The notes beneath the pieces are model-generated. The model was given only the letters and a program-made list of their open reading frames with translations, was not told the origin of the DNA and did no database searches. A stretch of DNA of 64,000 nucleotides, taken from Campylobacter concisus. Its GTDB lineage: Bacteria; Campylobacterota; Campylobacteria; Campylobacterales; Campylobacteraceae. The DNA is taken from the NCBI RefSeq assembly GCF_003048375.1, contig NZ_CP021642.1, positions 1,911,444 through 1,975,443 of the forward strand, written 5' to 3'. Positions 35,598 to 44,573 of this stretch are shown piece by piece. The first letter of the stretch is position 1, and every line of letters starts with the position of its first letter. The position numbers and the translations under genes were made by a program.

Positions 35598-36547
35598 AAT
35601 AAAAATCCTCTTAACAAATAGTATTTGAGCACGTAAAGCGAGCAGATCAGCACGCAAACACTTAGCCAGATCGATGAAAATTTAAGCTTGTGCGAGTAGT
35701 TTGTCTTTGTGATGATCTCCACAAGATATGGCATAAGGCCGTAAAAAATGCCCAAAAACAAACTGCCCCAGATGAGGTAGCCAACGTAAAAATAGTCGCT
35801 TCTTAGCATGCAGTATGGGCACTTGTGATTTGGCTGCTCATAAACGTAAAGACCAAAAAAGTAGGTGATAGCATAGTAGCTAAGCACTAAAAATAGCAAA
35901 TTTGCCACAAAGCTTGCCATGCTTTGCTTTAAGAAATTTAGCGCCAAAATGACAAAAAATAGCACGAAAAAGGCGCTTACTAAGCCAAAATTTGTATAGC
36001 CAAATGGCAGCTTTGGAGCTTGAAAAGTGACCGAGCAGCAAAAGACTGGCACCTTTAGCGGGATGTTATAAAAAAACGAAATTTCTATGCCGAGCTCTAT
36101 TAGTATCATCACAAAAAGGCAGATGAAAATGGCATATTTTTTCTTTAGATATGGGAAATTTAGAGCCTGCAAGTCGAGTTTGTTTATGACCAGCCAGATA
36201 CCAAGCCCAAAGATCAGCAAAATTTTAGTGAGCATCAAGATGCCACCAAATTTATTTGAGCCGATCACGCCAGCCGAGCACATAGCCCCTGGCACGATGT
36301 CAGAGAGCTCATTTAGACAAAGTGCGAAAAATATAAACAAAACGATCTTTGTGCAGACGCTAAAGAGCAAGATCGTATTTACAAGGTAGTTTTGCTTTTC
36401 AAGTGAGTATTGAAGCGATGTTAGCGCGTTATAGTCCCACGATCTTACTATCCTAACGACATAAAATAGTGAAATGCCCATCAAAACTAACAGCACAAAC
36501 TCCGCTAACAAAAAGGCGATAACGGCGTTTGATAAAAATACGCTCAT
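35594..36547 (-). CDS. Polytopic membrane protein with a CPYC motif
   Basis: 317 residues with about eight membrane helices. A CPYC pair (NHKCPYCMLRSDYFY, about residues 237-251) lies at the membrane edge, and other cysteines occur at CSAGVIGSN and FCCSV. CPYC between helices recalls DsbB/VKOR-type redox proteins, but the rest is not recognised. It overlaps the ABC ATPase gene by four bases (ATGA) and the NosL-like gene after it. I infer a role in metal or thiol handling for the mcc system. Confidence 0.65.
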   Translation of the reverse strand: MSVFLSNAVIAFLLAEFVLLVLMGISLFYVVRIVRSWDYNALTSLQYSLEKQNYLVNTILLFSVCTKIVLFIFFALCLNELSDIVPGAMCSAGVIGSNKFGGILMLTKILLIFGLGIWLVINKLDLQALNFPYLKKKYAIFICLFVMILIELGIEISFFYNIPLKVPVFCCSVTFQAPKLPFGYTNFGLVSAFFVLFFVILALNFLKQSMASFVANLLFLVLSYYAITYFFGLYVYEQPNHKCPYCMLRSDYFYVGYLIWGSLFLGIFYGLMPYLVEIITKTNYSHKLKFSSIWLSVCVLICSLYVLKYYLLRGFLF

Positions 36548-37212
36548 ACTATCTCTCCGTTTTGCAAGCTAACAACTCTATCTGTGGCGCTTAGCTCGTC
36601 AAAAATGCTATCGTGAGTGGCGACTATGACGCTTTTTTTAAGCGCTTTAAATGACTCAAGTAGGCCTAAAAATGCACGCGAATTTTGCCTATCTAAATTT
36701 GCCGTTGGCTCATCAGCCAAAATGATATCCGCATCCATTGATAAAGCCCTAGCCACCGCACATCTTTGGCGCTCGCCACCGCTTAAATTTGATACATTTT
36801 CATCTCTTTTGTGTGAGATATTTGCAAGCTCAAGAGCCTTTTTTATCATCTCTTCACGCACGTTTGCCTTAAAATTTGTTAGAGCAAACGGAGCTAACAA
36901 ATTTTCATAGACGCTTAAGCCCTCTATGAGGTTAAAATTTTGAAAGACAAGCCCAAGCCTTTTATGTCTAAGCTCGGAGCAAAATGAGTCAGGCAGCTTT
37001 GCTATGTTAGTGCCGTCTATCAAAATTTCTCCGCTAGTTGGCTTTTGAAGTAGGGCGATGAGCGAGAGTAGGGTGCTTTTGCCACTTCCGCTAACGCCTT
37101 TTAGTATCACTAACTCGCCGTTATTAACGTCTAAATTTATATTTTTTAGAGCGCAAAACTCGTTTTGTTTGCCTTGGTTATAGACTAGGCTAACGCCTCT
37201 AATATTTATCAT
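36544..37212 (-). CDS. ABC transporter ATPase (LolD/MacB type)
   Basis: 222 residues from the ATG at 37212, which overlaps the permease stop codon (ATGA). Walker A is GVSGSGKST, the signature LSGGERQRCAVARAL and Walker B IILADEPTANLD, and the H-loop is VATHD. The sequence is of the LolD/MacB/FtsE branch that drives mechanotransmission rather than plain import. It pairs with the FtsX-like permease just upstream. Confidence 0.9.
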   Translation of the reverse strand: MINIRGVSLVYNQGKQNEFCALKNINLDVNNGELVILKGVSGSGKSTLLSLIALLQKPTSGEILIDGTNIAKLPDSFCSELRHKRLGLVFQNFNLIEGLSVYENLLAPFALTNFKANVREEMIKKALELANISHKRDENVSNLSGGERQRCAVARALSMDADIILADEPTANLDRQNSRAFLGLLESFKALKKSVIVATHDSIFDELSATDRVVSLQNGEIV

Positions 37213-38318
37213 TTTAGCCCCTCGTTTATGTCGCCACACGCCACACGCCACGATGGGATAAGCACAAATGCCAAAAATGGTATGACGCCAAAGACAAAGA
37301 TCAAAAAGAGCTTATCAAACTCCAAAATAGGCGTGAAATTTGTAAAATTTAAAAGCTCATCGCCTAAAAATATCCCCTTTAAAAATGGAGCATTAAAAAC
37401 AAACACAAAGATATAAGCTAACATAACGCCAAGCAAAAATGCGCTAACGCTAACGATGAAATTTTGTATAAATTTTAAAAAAATGATCTCTTTTATACTA
37501 AAGCCGATGCTTCGCAAAATGGCTATCTCGCGCTTTTTACTACCATAGGCAAGTGAAATTTGATTTTTAAGTAGCACGAAAAATATGAGCATAACGCTAA
37601 CATAAATGCTCATAAAAATTCCGCCCTTATAGTAGTAAAGGTGCCTGACTTTTGCCACCTCGTCTTCTATGCTAAGAGCAAATGAATTTGGATATAAATT
37701 CTCTATCTTTAAAGCCACTTGGCTGATCTCGTCGCTGTTTGGCACGTCTACATAGAGCTTTGTATATTCTTCGTCTTTTAAATTTAAGATAGCCCTCAAG
37801 GTATTTGGGTGTAAAAATATCGCGTTATTTGAGACTAGGCCGCTTTGTTTTGGCATGGTTTTTAGAATTTTTACTGGTATCATGCGCTGTTCTGTTAAGA
37901 AGTTAAAGCTCTCGTCGTAGTAAAGCTCATTCATAGCCGCCTTTACGCCCTCGCCAACGATCATCTCGTCTTCTTTTAGGCTATCATCCTCATATAGATG
38001 AAACCAAACGCGCTTTTGCACGAAGTAGTACTCCCCATCAACCACACCCCTAACGTCAGCCACGCCATCGATCTTTGAGATATCGTAGATATAGCCAGGG
38101 TGCATGAGGTCTCTTTTGCCAGCACGAAACGCGCTAACAACGATACTTGAGCGATCTTTTACTAAATTTATAAGATCGTGCTGGATCGAGCCAGAGATGA
38201 AAAGCACCGAGCTTAGCACGAAGATAATGAGCGCAAATAGACAAAAGCTAAAGAGATGATCTTTTTTGTCTTTAAAGAGCAGGATCACAGAGTAATTTAT
38301 GAAATTTCTACTTATCAT
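37209..38318 (-). CDS. ABC transporter permease, FtsX/MacB-like
   Basis: 369 residues from the ATG at 38318. One N-terminal membrane helix (about 25-45), a large periplasmic MacB-type domain (about 50-230) and three C-terminal helices (FtsX domain, with GSKKREIAILRSIGFSIKEI as the coupling region) give the four-helix layout of the MacB/LolCE family. With its ATPase it would act on a periplasmic or lipid-linked substrate, perhaps for copper or cofactor delivery to MccA. That is inference from position. Confidence 0.85.
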   Translation of the reverse strand: MISRNFINYSVILLFKDKKDHLFSFCLFALIIFVLSSVLFISGSIQHDLINLVKDRSSIVVSAFRAGKRDLMHPGYIYDISKIDGVADVRGVVDGEYYFVQKRVWFHLYEDDSLKEDEMIVGEGVKAAMNELYYDESFNFLTEQRMIPVKILKTMPKQSGLVSNNAIFLHPNTLRAILNLKDEEYTKLYVDVPNSDEISQVALKIENLYPNSFALSIEDEVAKVRHLYYYKGGIFMSIYVSVMLIFFVLLKNQISLAYGSKKREIAILRSIGFSIKEIIFLKFIQNFIVSVSAFLLGVMLAYIFVFVFNAPFLKGIFLGDELLNFTNFTPILEFDKLFLIFVFGVIPFLAFVLIPSWRVACGDINEGLK

Positions 38319-38493
38319 ATACAAAGCCCTTTTGCTCTTTTAGACTAAAGCTAGAAGCTAAATTTGCCCTTGTTATCTTTGAAATTTCTCTTAGCTCATC
38401 TTGCTTTGCTTTGTGGTCAAAGCTAAGGTAGTGCGCCGCTAAAAGCGTGTAAGAGAGTCCAAAAAATAATGCCAAAAATGCTAGAAATTTCAC
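38308..38493 (-). CDS. 61-residue membrane-anchored protein
   Basis: Starts at GTG (38493), one base after the stop codon of the double NosL gene, and overlaps the permease gene by 11 bases. An N-terminal hydrophobic segment (FLAFLALFFGLSYTLLAAH, about 3-21) is followed by a charged, helical tail (KAKQDELREISKITRANLASSF). It is not recognised. Its tight placement suggests a real accessory subunit of the ABC module. Confidence 0.6.
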   Translation of the reverse strand: MKFLAFLALFFGLSYTLLAAHYLSFDHKAKQDELREISKITRANLASSFSLKEQKGFVYDK

Positions 38494-38494
38494 T

Positions 38495-39613
38495 TTACTT
38501 ACCGATAAATGTCTTTATCTCGTCAAATTTTATGACACCTTTGCCGGCGTGATCTTTCATAAAGCTCTGAGCCTTTGCTTCGTCTTTAAATGGGATAAAC
38601 TCCTCGCCCATCGGTCCAAAAACATTTGAGCCATGAACGTAAAACGCATCTTTTGCATCAAGCTTTTCAAGCGTGTAATAATCACTCACATAAGCCTCTT
38701 TCATCTTATCGTTTGCATAGTAAAACTGCGCCATATCTTTTACGCCGTCAAAGTAATAGTCCTTGCCATCAGCCTTGATAAGTGTCGCCCATGGAGAGTT
38801 TTTCACGATCATACCGCACACTGCACATCTCGTACCCTCTGGCACGACTATCCTCTCAGGTTTTTTAGCCTTAGCCTCTTTGCCCTCTTTGCCTAAATTT
38901 GCTGGAGCGTCCCATAGATAAAGAGCTGCGGCTTGCAAGTGCTTGTCATACTCTGGAGCTTTGTTAGCCTCTTTTGCGTCGCACACTTTTTTAAGGTGAG
39001 CTTTTAGCTCAGAGATAGCCTTAAAGTTTTTTGGATCAGTTTTGTCGCAGTTTGCCTCGTAAAATTCCTTACCATGTGCGTAAACGCCGTCCTCGCGCTT
39101 AGCTTTGATCATCTTATTATCGCCTGCAAAGTCTTGTCCAGCGACCTCGTAAGCTTTGGCAAAGTTCATTATCTCGCCGCCATTTGCTGCTTGAAATTCT
39201 TTCGCGTCGGCCTCGGTTGAGAAGGCGTATTTGCTATTTCTAGTCATCGTCCCTTTGACGCTACTGCCAACTACGTAAAATGCCTTATTTACGTCGATCA
39301 AATTTAAATTTTTAGTATCAACGACTTGCGCGTCGCTTGGGATCTTGCCTTCTGTGAGCTCATATAAGCAGTGGAGTGACGCTACTTGTTTGCCGTTATA
39401 AACGTGGTTTGTTTTATAAAATTTAACCAAATTCATACCGCAAACTGCGCAGTACTCTTTGCCTTCGCCACTTCCTACCAAAGTAGCTTTACTAGGCTCG
39501 ACGCTTTGAAACATAGGCTGCATTTTATTAGTGGCTGCGCCGTGATCATGCGTACAAGTAGCAAAAAGTAGGCTAGCAAGTAGTGCGGAAGCCAAAACAG
39601 AACGTAAAATCAT
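38495..39613 (-). CDS. Periplasmic protein with two NosL domains
   Basis: 372 residues with a Sec signal peptide (ends near LFATC; Cys20 could be lipidated). Two NosL-like repeats each begin with CAVCGM: CAVCGMNLVKF near 57-67 and CAVCGMIVKNSP near 260-271. Each has the distal FYVVGS/FYVHGS and GTM/GPMG elements. A Lys-rich linker (about 165-255) joins them. NosL binds Cu(I) and helps assemble copper sites of nitrous oxide reductase; here it most likely serves the haem-copper site of MccA. Confidence 0.85.
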   Translation of the reverse strand: MILRSVLASALLASLLFATCTHDHGAATNKMQPMFQSVEPSKATLVGSGEGKEYCAVCGMNLVKFYKTNHVYNGKQVASLHCLYELTEGKIPSDAQVVDTKNLNLIDVNKAFYVVGSSVKGTMTRNSKYAFSTEADAKEFQAANGGEIMNFAKAYEVAGQDFAGDNKMIKAKREDGVYAHGKEFYEANCDKTDPKNFKAISELKAHLKKVCDAKEANKAPEYDKHLQAAALYLWDAPANLGKEGKEAKAKKPERIVVPEGTRCAVCGMIVKNSPWATLIKADGKDYYFDGVKDMAQFYYANDKMKEAYVSDYYTLEKLDAKDAFYVHGSNVFGPMGEEFIPFKDEAKAQSFMKDHAGKGVIKFDEIKTFIGK

Positions 39614-39623
39614 ATCATCTCCT

Positions 39624-40178
39624 TTAGTGTATTAACTCTTTTTTTAGCATTTTTATATTTTCTTGCGATAACTCACCCTTTTCATAGAGCTTTTTTAACA
39701 TCTCATCGTCAAATTCTATCTCGTAGTAGCCCTTTACAAACTCACTAAATTTATCAAACTCATCAAATGCATAGCCAAGCAGCCAGCGTCCGCCGTTATT
39801 GCCACTGACTAAATTTTGATGCTCCGCTCCGTCATACCAGATAAAAAAGGTCGTCTGCTCTATCTCATCTGGCAAGAAGTAAGAGCGAAATTTAGCAGCC
39901 TCGCCACTATAAATTTGCTCTATCACGCTTTTGTCTGCTGTGTTAAGCGAATTTAGCTCATTTTCGTGATCAAACCCTCTAACCAGCACCGCCTCACGCG
40001 CAAATATCACATCGAGTAGATCGCCCTGCCCGTTATCTACCACGTATCTTAGGCTATTTTCATCCTCTCTTTTAGAAATGAGCCTTAGATACTCTTCATC
40101 TGGCTCTAAAAAGGCGCTGTCTAGTAGATAAAGCGCCTCTAGGCTTGCCTCTTTATTGCCCCAGTTTTTAAAACTCAT
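39624..40178 (-). CDS. Unknown acidic cytoplasmic protein
   Basis: 184 residues from the ATG at 40178, overlapping the Sel1 gene's stop codon by one base. It is acidic, has no signal peptide or membrane helix, and shows no family I recognise. Notable segments are FFIWYDG, NNGGRWLLGYAFDEF and a helical, charged C-terminus ending KMLKKELIH. A remote SUKH/SMI1-like immunity fold is conceivable from the Trp/Gly pattern, but I would not claim it. It is translationally coupled to the Sel1 protein. Confidence 0.6.
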   Translation of the reverse strand: MSFKNWGNKEASLEALYLLDSAFLEPDEEYLRLISKREDENSLRYVVDNGQGDLLDVIFAREAVLVRGFDHENELNSLNTADKSVIEQIYSGEAAKFRSYFLPDEIEQTTFFIWYDGAEHQNLVSGNNGGRWLLGYAFDEFDKFSEFVKGYYEIEFDDEMLKKLYEKGELSQENIKMLKKELIH

Positions 40179-41002
40179 CAATTCTTTCCTAAAATTTCTA
40201 AATTCTCACACGCCTCTTTTAGTCCATTTTTGCAGCTTTTAGTGAAAATTTCACGTGCTTTTTCTACGTCCTCTTTCACGCCTTTGCCCTCAGCTAGCAT
40301 GATAGCGTAGTTGTTACAGCCTTTCTCATAGGCGTATATGCATGCTTGCTCGTAAAGCTTTGTCGCTTTTGTAAGGTTTTGATCAACCCCTTGCCCATAA
40401 ACATATAAAAATCCAAGATTATCACATCCTATGCCAGCTTCGTTTGCGCAGGCCATTTCGTAGTATGTTTTGGCTTTTGCGTAGTCCTTCTCGGCGCCCT
40501 CGCCTTGAGCGTATAGGTAGCCAAGGTTGCTACATCCCATGCCGTCCCCTGCTTTGCAAGCCTTTTCATAAAGCTCTTTTGCTTTTTTTAGGTCTTTTGC
40601 CACACCAGTGCCATTTGCATAGAGCAAGCCAAGCTCGGTGCAGCCCTCGTTGTCGTTACATGCTTTTTCATAAAATTTAACTGCTTTTGCTAGGTCTTTT
40701 TCTACGCCTTTGCCCTTTTCATAGACGTAGCCAAGGTTGCTGCAAGCCATAGAGAAATTTTGATCGCAAGCCTTTTCATAGAGCATTGCCGCCTTTGTCT
40801 CATCTTTTTTGACGTTGCCGTCGCCCCTGCTGTAAAGCACAGCTAGGTTGTAGCAGCCTGATGCCTTTTTCTCTTTGTCGCAAGCATCTTCATAAATTTG
40901 CGCTAGCTTGTTGTGATCATCTTTTGCGTTTAAAGCCTCTTTGATGTAGCCAGCATTTAAAACGCATAAACTAGCAGCCAATAAAATCAAACTCTTCATC
41001 AT
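40178..41002 (-). CDS. Secreted Sel1-repeat, cysteine-rich protein in the mcc cluster
   Basis: 274 residues with a short Sec signal (MMKSLILLAASLCVLNAGY). Six Sel1 repeats of about 36 residues follow, most with a Cys pair spaced eight apart (CDKEKKASGCYNLAVLY, CDQNFSMACSNLGYVY and so on), as in Helicobacter Hcp proteins. It is probably periplasmic and disulfide-stabilised, a scaffold for protein contacts. It lies five bases after the cytochrome synthase gene. It shares the repeat type, not the gene context, with the plus-strand Sel1 protein near 34.5 kb. Confidence 0.83.
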   Translation of the reverse strand: MMKSLILLAASLCVLNAGYIKEALNAKDDHNKLAQIYEDACDKEKKASGCYNLAVLYSRGDGNVKKDETKAAMLYEKACDQNFSMACSNLGYVYEKGKGVEKDLAKAVKFYEKACNDNEGCTELGLLYANGTGVAKDLKKAKELYEKACKAGDGMGCSNLGYLYAQGEGAEKDYAKAKTYYEMACANEAGIGCDNLGFLYVYGQGVDQNLTKATKLYEQACIYAYEKGCNNYAIMLAEGKGVKEDVEKAREIFTKSCKNGLKEACENLEILGKN

Positions 41003-41007
41003 ATCTC

Positions 41008-43626
41008 CTAAACTACTTTTATATCTCTGCCGCGGTAGGCTAGGGCGATCAGCAAGGCAAGAGCCGCTAAGATCAAGTATATTAGCCCAGAAACGCCAAA
41101 ACTTTCGCCATTTGCGTATGAGTGAAGTCCGCTAAGGTAGAAATTTACTCCAAAATATGTAAAAAGCACCGAAGCAAATGATAGCACGCTAGCTGTTAAA
41201 AAGACAAAAACGCCCCTTAGTTTTGGTATAAACCTTAAATGAAGCACTATGGCATAGACGATGATCGTGATGTATGACCAGCTCTCTTTGCTGTCCCAGC
41301 CCCAGTATCTACCCCAGCTCTCATTCGCCCAGACGCCACCTAAGAAATTCCCTATAGTTAGCAAGCTAAGTCCAATAATAAGGCTTAGCTCGTCGGTGGC
41401 GGCTAGGTATCTTATCTGCTCGCTAAGTTTTTGCTCGTTTTTGTCATTTTTTAGAGCCATCAAGATAAGTCCCACAAGCCCCAGCACAAAGCCAAAGCCC
41501 AAAAAGCCGTAGCTTGCGGTGATGACGCTTACATGCACGCTAAGCCAAAATGACTTTAAAACTGGGACTAAATTTGTTATCTGTGGGTTTATAAAATTTA
41601 GATGAGCAACGAGCAAGCTAACACTTGCAAAGAGCGAAGCAGCGCCTAGTGCGAAGCTTTGATGCTTGAAAAATAGCACCCCAGCTAGCACGCTTATAAG
41701 CGAGATATAGACTAAACTCTCATAAGCATCGCTCCAAGGTGCGTGACCTGAGATGTAAGCGCGTAGGGCTAAATTTAGAGCATGCACTATAAATGCAGTA
41801 AAAAACGCAAGACTAAGCGCTCTTTCAAATCTAAATTTCCTCCCAAAAAATATCCTATAAAAGCCAAGGGCGAGCGAAGCAAGAGCTAGGATCATGTAAA
41901 AATAGATAAGAAATTTAAATATCTCCATTTGGTTATAAAGCACTTCAAGGCTAATTTTCGCCTCGCTTGGCGCAAGAGAGCCTAGAGTGCTTCTTTGATA
42001 GCTTGAAATTTGCTCCAAGCATTTATTGGCGCCCGCGCACTCGCCACTTTTTACGCAAAGACTTAAATTTTCTATGTAAGCTCCTAAAACGCTTTTAAAC
42101 TCGTTTGAAATTTCATCTTTACTAAAGGCTTCATTTACGCCTAGCCACGTGATCGCTTTGCCATTTTTAGCAGGGATAAATTTTAAAATTTCGCCCTTTA
42201 GCGCAAGGTATAAGACATTTAGCCTCTCATCAAATTTAATGACATCGCTATCAAATTTATCTCTTTTTGAGGCGGATTTTTCATTGGCAGCCTCTACAAA
42301 TTTAGCCAGCTTATACTCGCCATTTTCGTTAAAAACGTCATTAAAGCTAGCAAATTTCTCGCTAACGCCAAGAAGCTCGCCCACACGCTTGCTTGTGATC
42401 TTTACTATCCTTTTATCCATCCACTCTTGTGGCGAGATGGCAAAAGAGAGCATCAGCTCATCGCTACTAAGCCCAAAGAGCGTCGTTTTGGTTGAAATTT
42501 TGCTTATTACCGCCCTTGTATAAGAGCTAGCTGGTGCGATCCTGCTATCAGTTTGAACTAAAATTTTGGCAAATTTATCTGCGTGGGCTTTAAAATTTGT
42601 AGCCTCATCGCTTGCAAAATTTGGCGTAGCGTTTAGCAAAAGTAGGGCCAAAAGTGCAAACTGCGTGCCTTTTATGAAGTTACAAAGTCTAAAAAATCGG
42701 CTCTTTTTGCTAAATAAATTTCCCACAAAGCCAAGGCAAAGCAGAAAATATCCGATGTAAGTTGGCACTTTGCCAGGATCAAAGCTGATCTCAAAGGCGC
42801 TTCCAAGCTCGTCAGCGTCGTATGATGACTGAAAAATTTTATAGCCCATGATGCTTAGTGGGTGATTTAGCGAAATTTCATGCTCGCTGCCTGCTATGCT
42901 TACTTTGCTCGTGTAAGATGATGGGCTATTTAGCCCTGCGTAGCGCTCTAGGATAAATTTATCAAGCCTTAGTGAAAATGGTAAATTTATAGCCCTTGAG
43001 CTAAAGTAAAATTTCGCCTCTTGCCCGTCAAAGCTTAAAATGCTAGGCTCAAGATTATATCCAGCGCCACCTTTTAGCTTGGCGCTTTTGCTCTTTTCAT
43101 TAGCAAAGCCAGCCTCTATGCTAAGCGTAGCTGGAGCGTTTTTCTCATCCTTTTTGTAGCCAACTATCTTTATCTCAAATTCTTTGCCGTTTATATCTTT
43201 TTTAAAGCCAAAGTCGTTTTTGCCAAGTAGGCTAAGTTTTAGTGGATATTCAAAGCTTTCATTTGAAATTTGCACTCTTAAATAGGGCTTTGTGCTTTGC
43301 ATATAGTTGCCACTCTCGCCTACTCTAAGATGCATAACGCCCTCTTCGCCAAAGTATCTTGTAAGCGCAGCACCGATAAATATAACGATAAAAGCAAGAT
43401 GTATCAAAAATGCGCCAAATTTCTTATACATCTTGGTTTTTACGATGCTAATGGCTAAACAAATAGCACAAGCTGCCATGACGCACTCGTACCAGAGCGC
43501 TTCATAAACAAGCACTCTAGCCGTCTGTGTGTCATAAAAATTTTCCAAAAAGGTCGCCACTCCTGCACCAAAAGCAAGGATAAATAATAATATTAAAGAC
43601 AAGCGATAAATGTTTAAAATTTTCAT
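41008..43626 (-). CDS. ccsA1: Cytochrome c synthase CcsBA, CcsA1-like
   Basis: 872 residues from the ATG at 43626 (a GTG precedes it directly). The N-terminal half is ResB/CcsB-like: four membrane helices and a large periplasmic domain. The C-terminal half is CcsA-like, with the haem-handling WGWDSKESW motif (about 758-766) and flanking His residues. It is a System II cytochrome c synthase that attaches haem in the periplasm. In Wolinella, a dedicated paralogue, CcsA1, is needed for the CX15CH haem of MccA. Position right behind mccD supports this role here. Confidence 0.87.
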   Translation of the reverse strand: MKILNIYRLSLILLFILAFGAGVATFLENFYDTQTARVLVYEALWYECVMAACAICLAISIVKTKMYKKFGAFLIHLAFIVIFIGAALTRYFGEEGVMHLRVGESGNYMQSTKPYLRVQISNESFEYPLKLSLLGKNDFGFKKDINGKEFEIKIVGYKKDEKNAPATLSIEAGFANEKSKSAKLKGGAGYNLEPSILSFDGQEAKFYFSSRAINLPFSLRLDKFILERYAGLNSPSSYTSKVSIAGSEHEISLNHPLSIMGYKIFQSSYDADELGSAFEISFDPGKVPTYIGYFLLCLGFVGNLFSKKSRFFRLCNFIKGTQFALLALLLLNATPNFASDEATNFKAHADKFAKILVQTDSRIAPASSYTRAVISKISTKTTLFGLSSDELMLSFAISPQEWMDKRIVKITSKRVGELLGVSEKFASFNDVFNENGEYKLAKFVEAANEKSASKRDKFDSDVIKFDERLNVLYLALKGEILKFIPAKNGKAITWLGVNEAFSKDEISNEFKSVLGAYIENLSLCVKSGECAGANKCLEQISSYQRSTLGSLAPSEAKISLEVLYNQMEIFKFLIYFYMILALASLALGFYRIFFGRKFRFERALSLAFFTAFIVHALNLALRAYISGHAPWSDAYESLVYISLISVLAGVLFFKHQSFALGAASLFASVSLLVAHLNFINPQITNLVPVLKSFWLSVHVSVITASYGFLGFGFVLGLVGLILMALKNDKNEQKLSEQIRYLAATDELSLIIGLSLLTIGNFLGGVWANESWGRYWGWDSKESWSYITIIVYAIVLHLRFIPKLRGVFVFLTASVLSFASVLFTYFGVNFYLSGLHSYANGESFGVSGLIYLILAALALLIALAYRGRDIKVV

Positions 43627-43642
43627 CACCTGCCCTTAAGCC

Positions 43643-44572
43643 TTAAATGCTATAAGTCTGTCCTGCATAAAGTATAAAAACCCTAAGCAATAAAACGCCA
43701 ACGACTGCTGCAAATGAGCCAAGGTAGAAGCTAAATTTCATCTTGCCAAGTGCGAAATTTAAAACAAGAGGCAAGACAAAGCCAACTAAAACAACCCCAA
43801 GCCAAAAGAATTTAGCCCAAACGCCACTATAAAATGCAACTGCTGCCTCTTGCTGATAGCTTGAACCAAGCAAAAGCGATACAAAAAGCATTAAAATGAG
43901 TAAAATTTCAGCGCATAAGACGTAAAACTCCACGCCGTGAAGCGAGCTAAGGTCGCTTGAGTGTGGATCTTCTTTAAAAAATAGTGCCGCTATTAAGCTG
44001 CTACCACTTATGCCAGCACTAAGCCCTGAAGCTATGAAAAGCGCTGGTAAAACGGCGGTATTTAAAAGTGGAAATCTAATGAGCACCGAGATCAAAAAGC
44101 CTGTATATGCGCAAATGATAACCGCAAAAAGCAGGCAAAGCGCGCTTAAAAGCGGATAAAGTGGCGATAAAATTTTCATCACGCCATTAAAAAAGCCACA
44201 AAATGACTTTAGCTCCGCATTAAAGGCGTATAGACACATCAAAAAGCTAAGCGGTATAAATACGCAAAGTGCGGCTACACCGATAGACATAACTGACGTG
44301 AAGTTGTAATTAATTAAAATTTTCCAAAACAAAAGTGGCTTTTCAAGGTCAGCTATCAAGCAAACCATACCAAGCATGATGCTAACAAAGGCTAAAAGCG
44401 AAGCAGCCTTGAAAAATGGACTAAAGCCATCTTGCCTTTTGTAGCGCTTTAGAACTATGGCAGCTATTAGCGCTCCGCCACTCATACCAGCTAGCAAAAG
44501 ATAAACAGCGATCGGCCAGCCCCACTCAACTGCGTGCGAAAATGTCGCAGTGAAATTTAATGCACCATCCAT
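43643..44572 (-). CDS. mccD: NrfD/PsrC-type quinol dehydrogenase membrane subunit
   Basis: 309 residues with eight or so membrane helices of the NrfD/PsrC family (opening YLLLAGMSGGALIAAIVLKR, later GFLISVLIRFPLLNTAVLPALF). It oxidises menaquinol and passes electrons to the ferredoxin-like MccC. It starts one base after the mccC stop codon. The order mccA-B-C-D-ccsA1 fits the Wolinella sulfite-respiration operon. Confidence 0.86.
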   Translation of the reverse strand: MDGALNFTATFSHAVEWGWPIAVYLLLAGMSGGALIAAIVLKRYKRQDGFSPFFKAASLLAFVSIMLGMVCLIADLEKPLLFWKILINYNFTSVMSIGVAALCVFIPLSFLMCLYAFNAELKSFCGFFNGVMKILSPLYPLLSALCLLFAVIICAYTGFLISVLIRFPLLNTAVLPALFIASGLSAGISGSSLIAALFFKEDPHSSDLSSLHGVEFYVLCAEILLILMLFVSLLLGSSYQQEAAVAFYSGVWAKFFWLGVVLVGFVLPLVLNFALGKMKFSFYLGSFAAVVGVLLLRVFILYAGQTYSI

Positions 44573-44573
44573 C

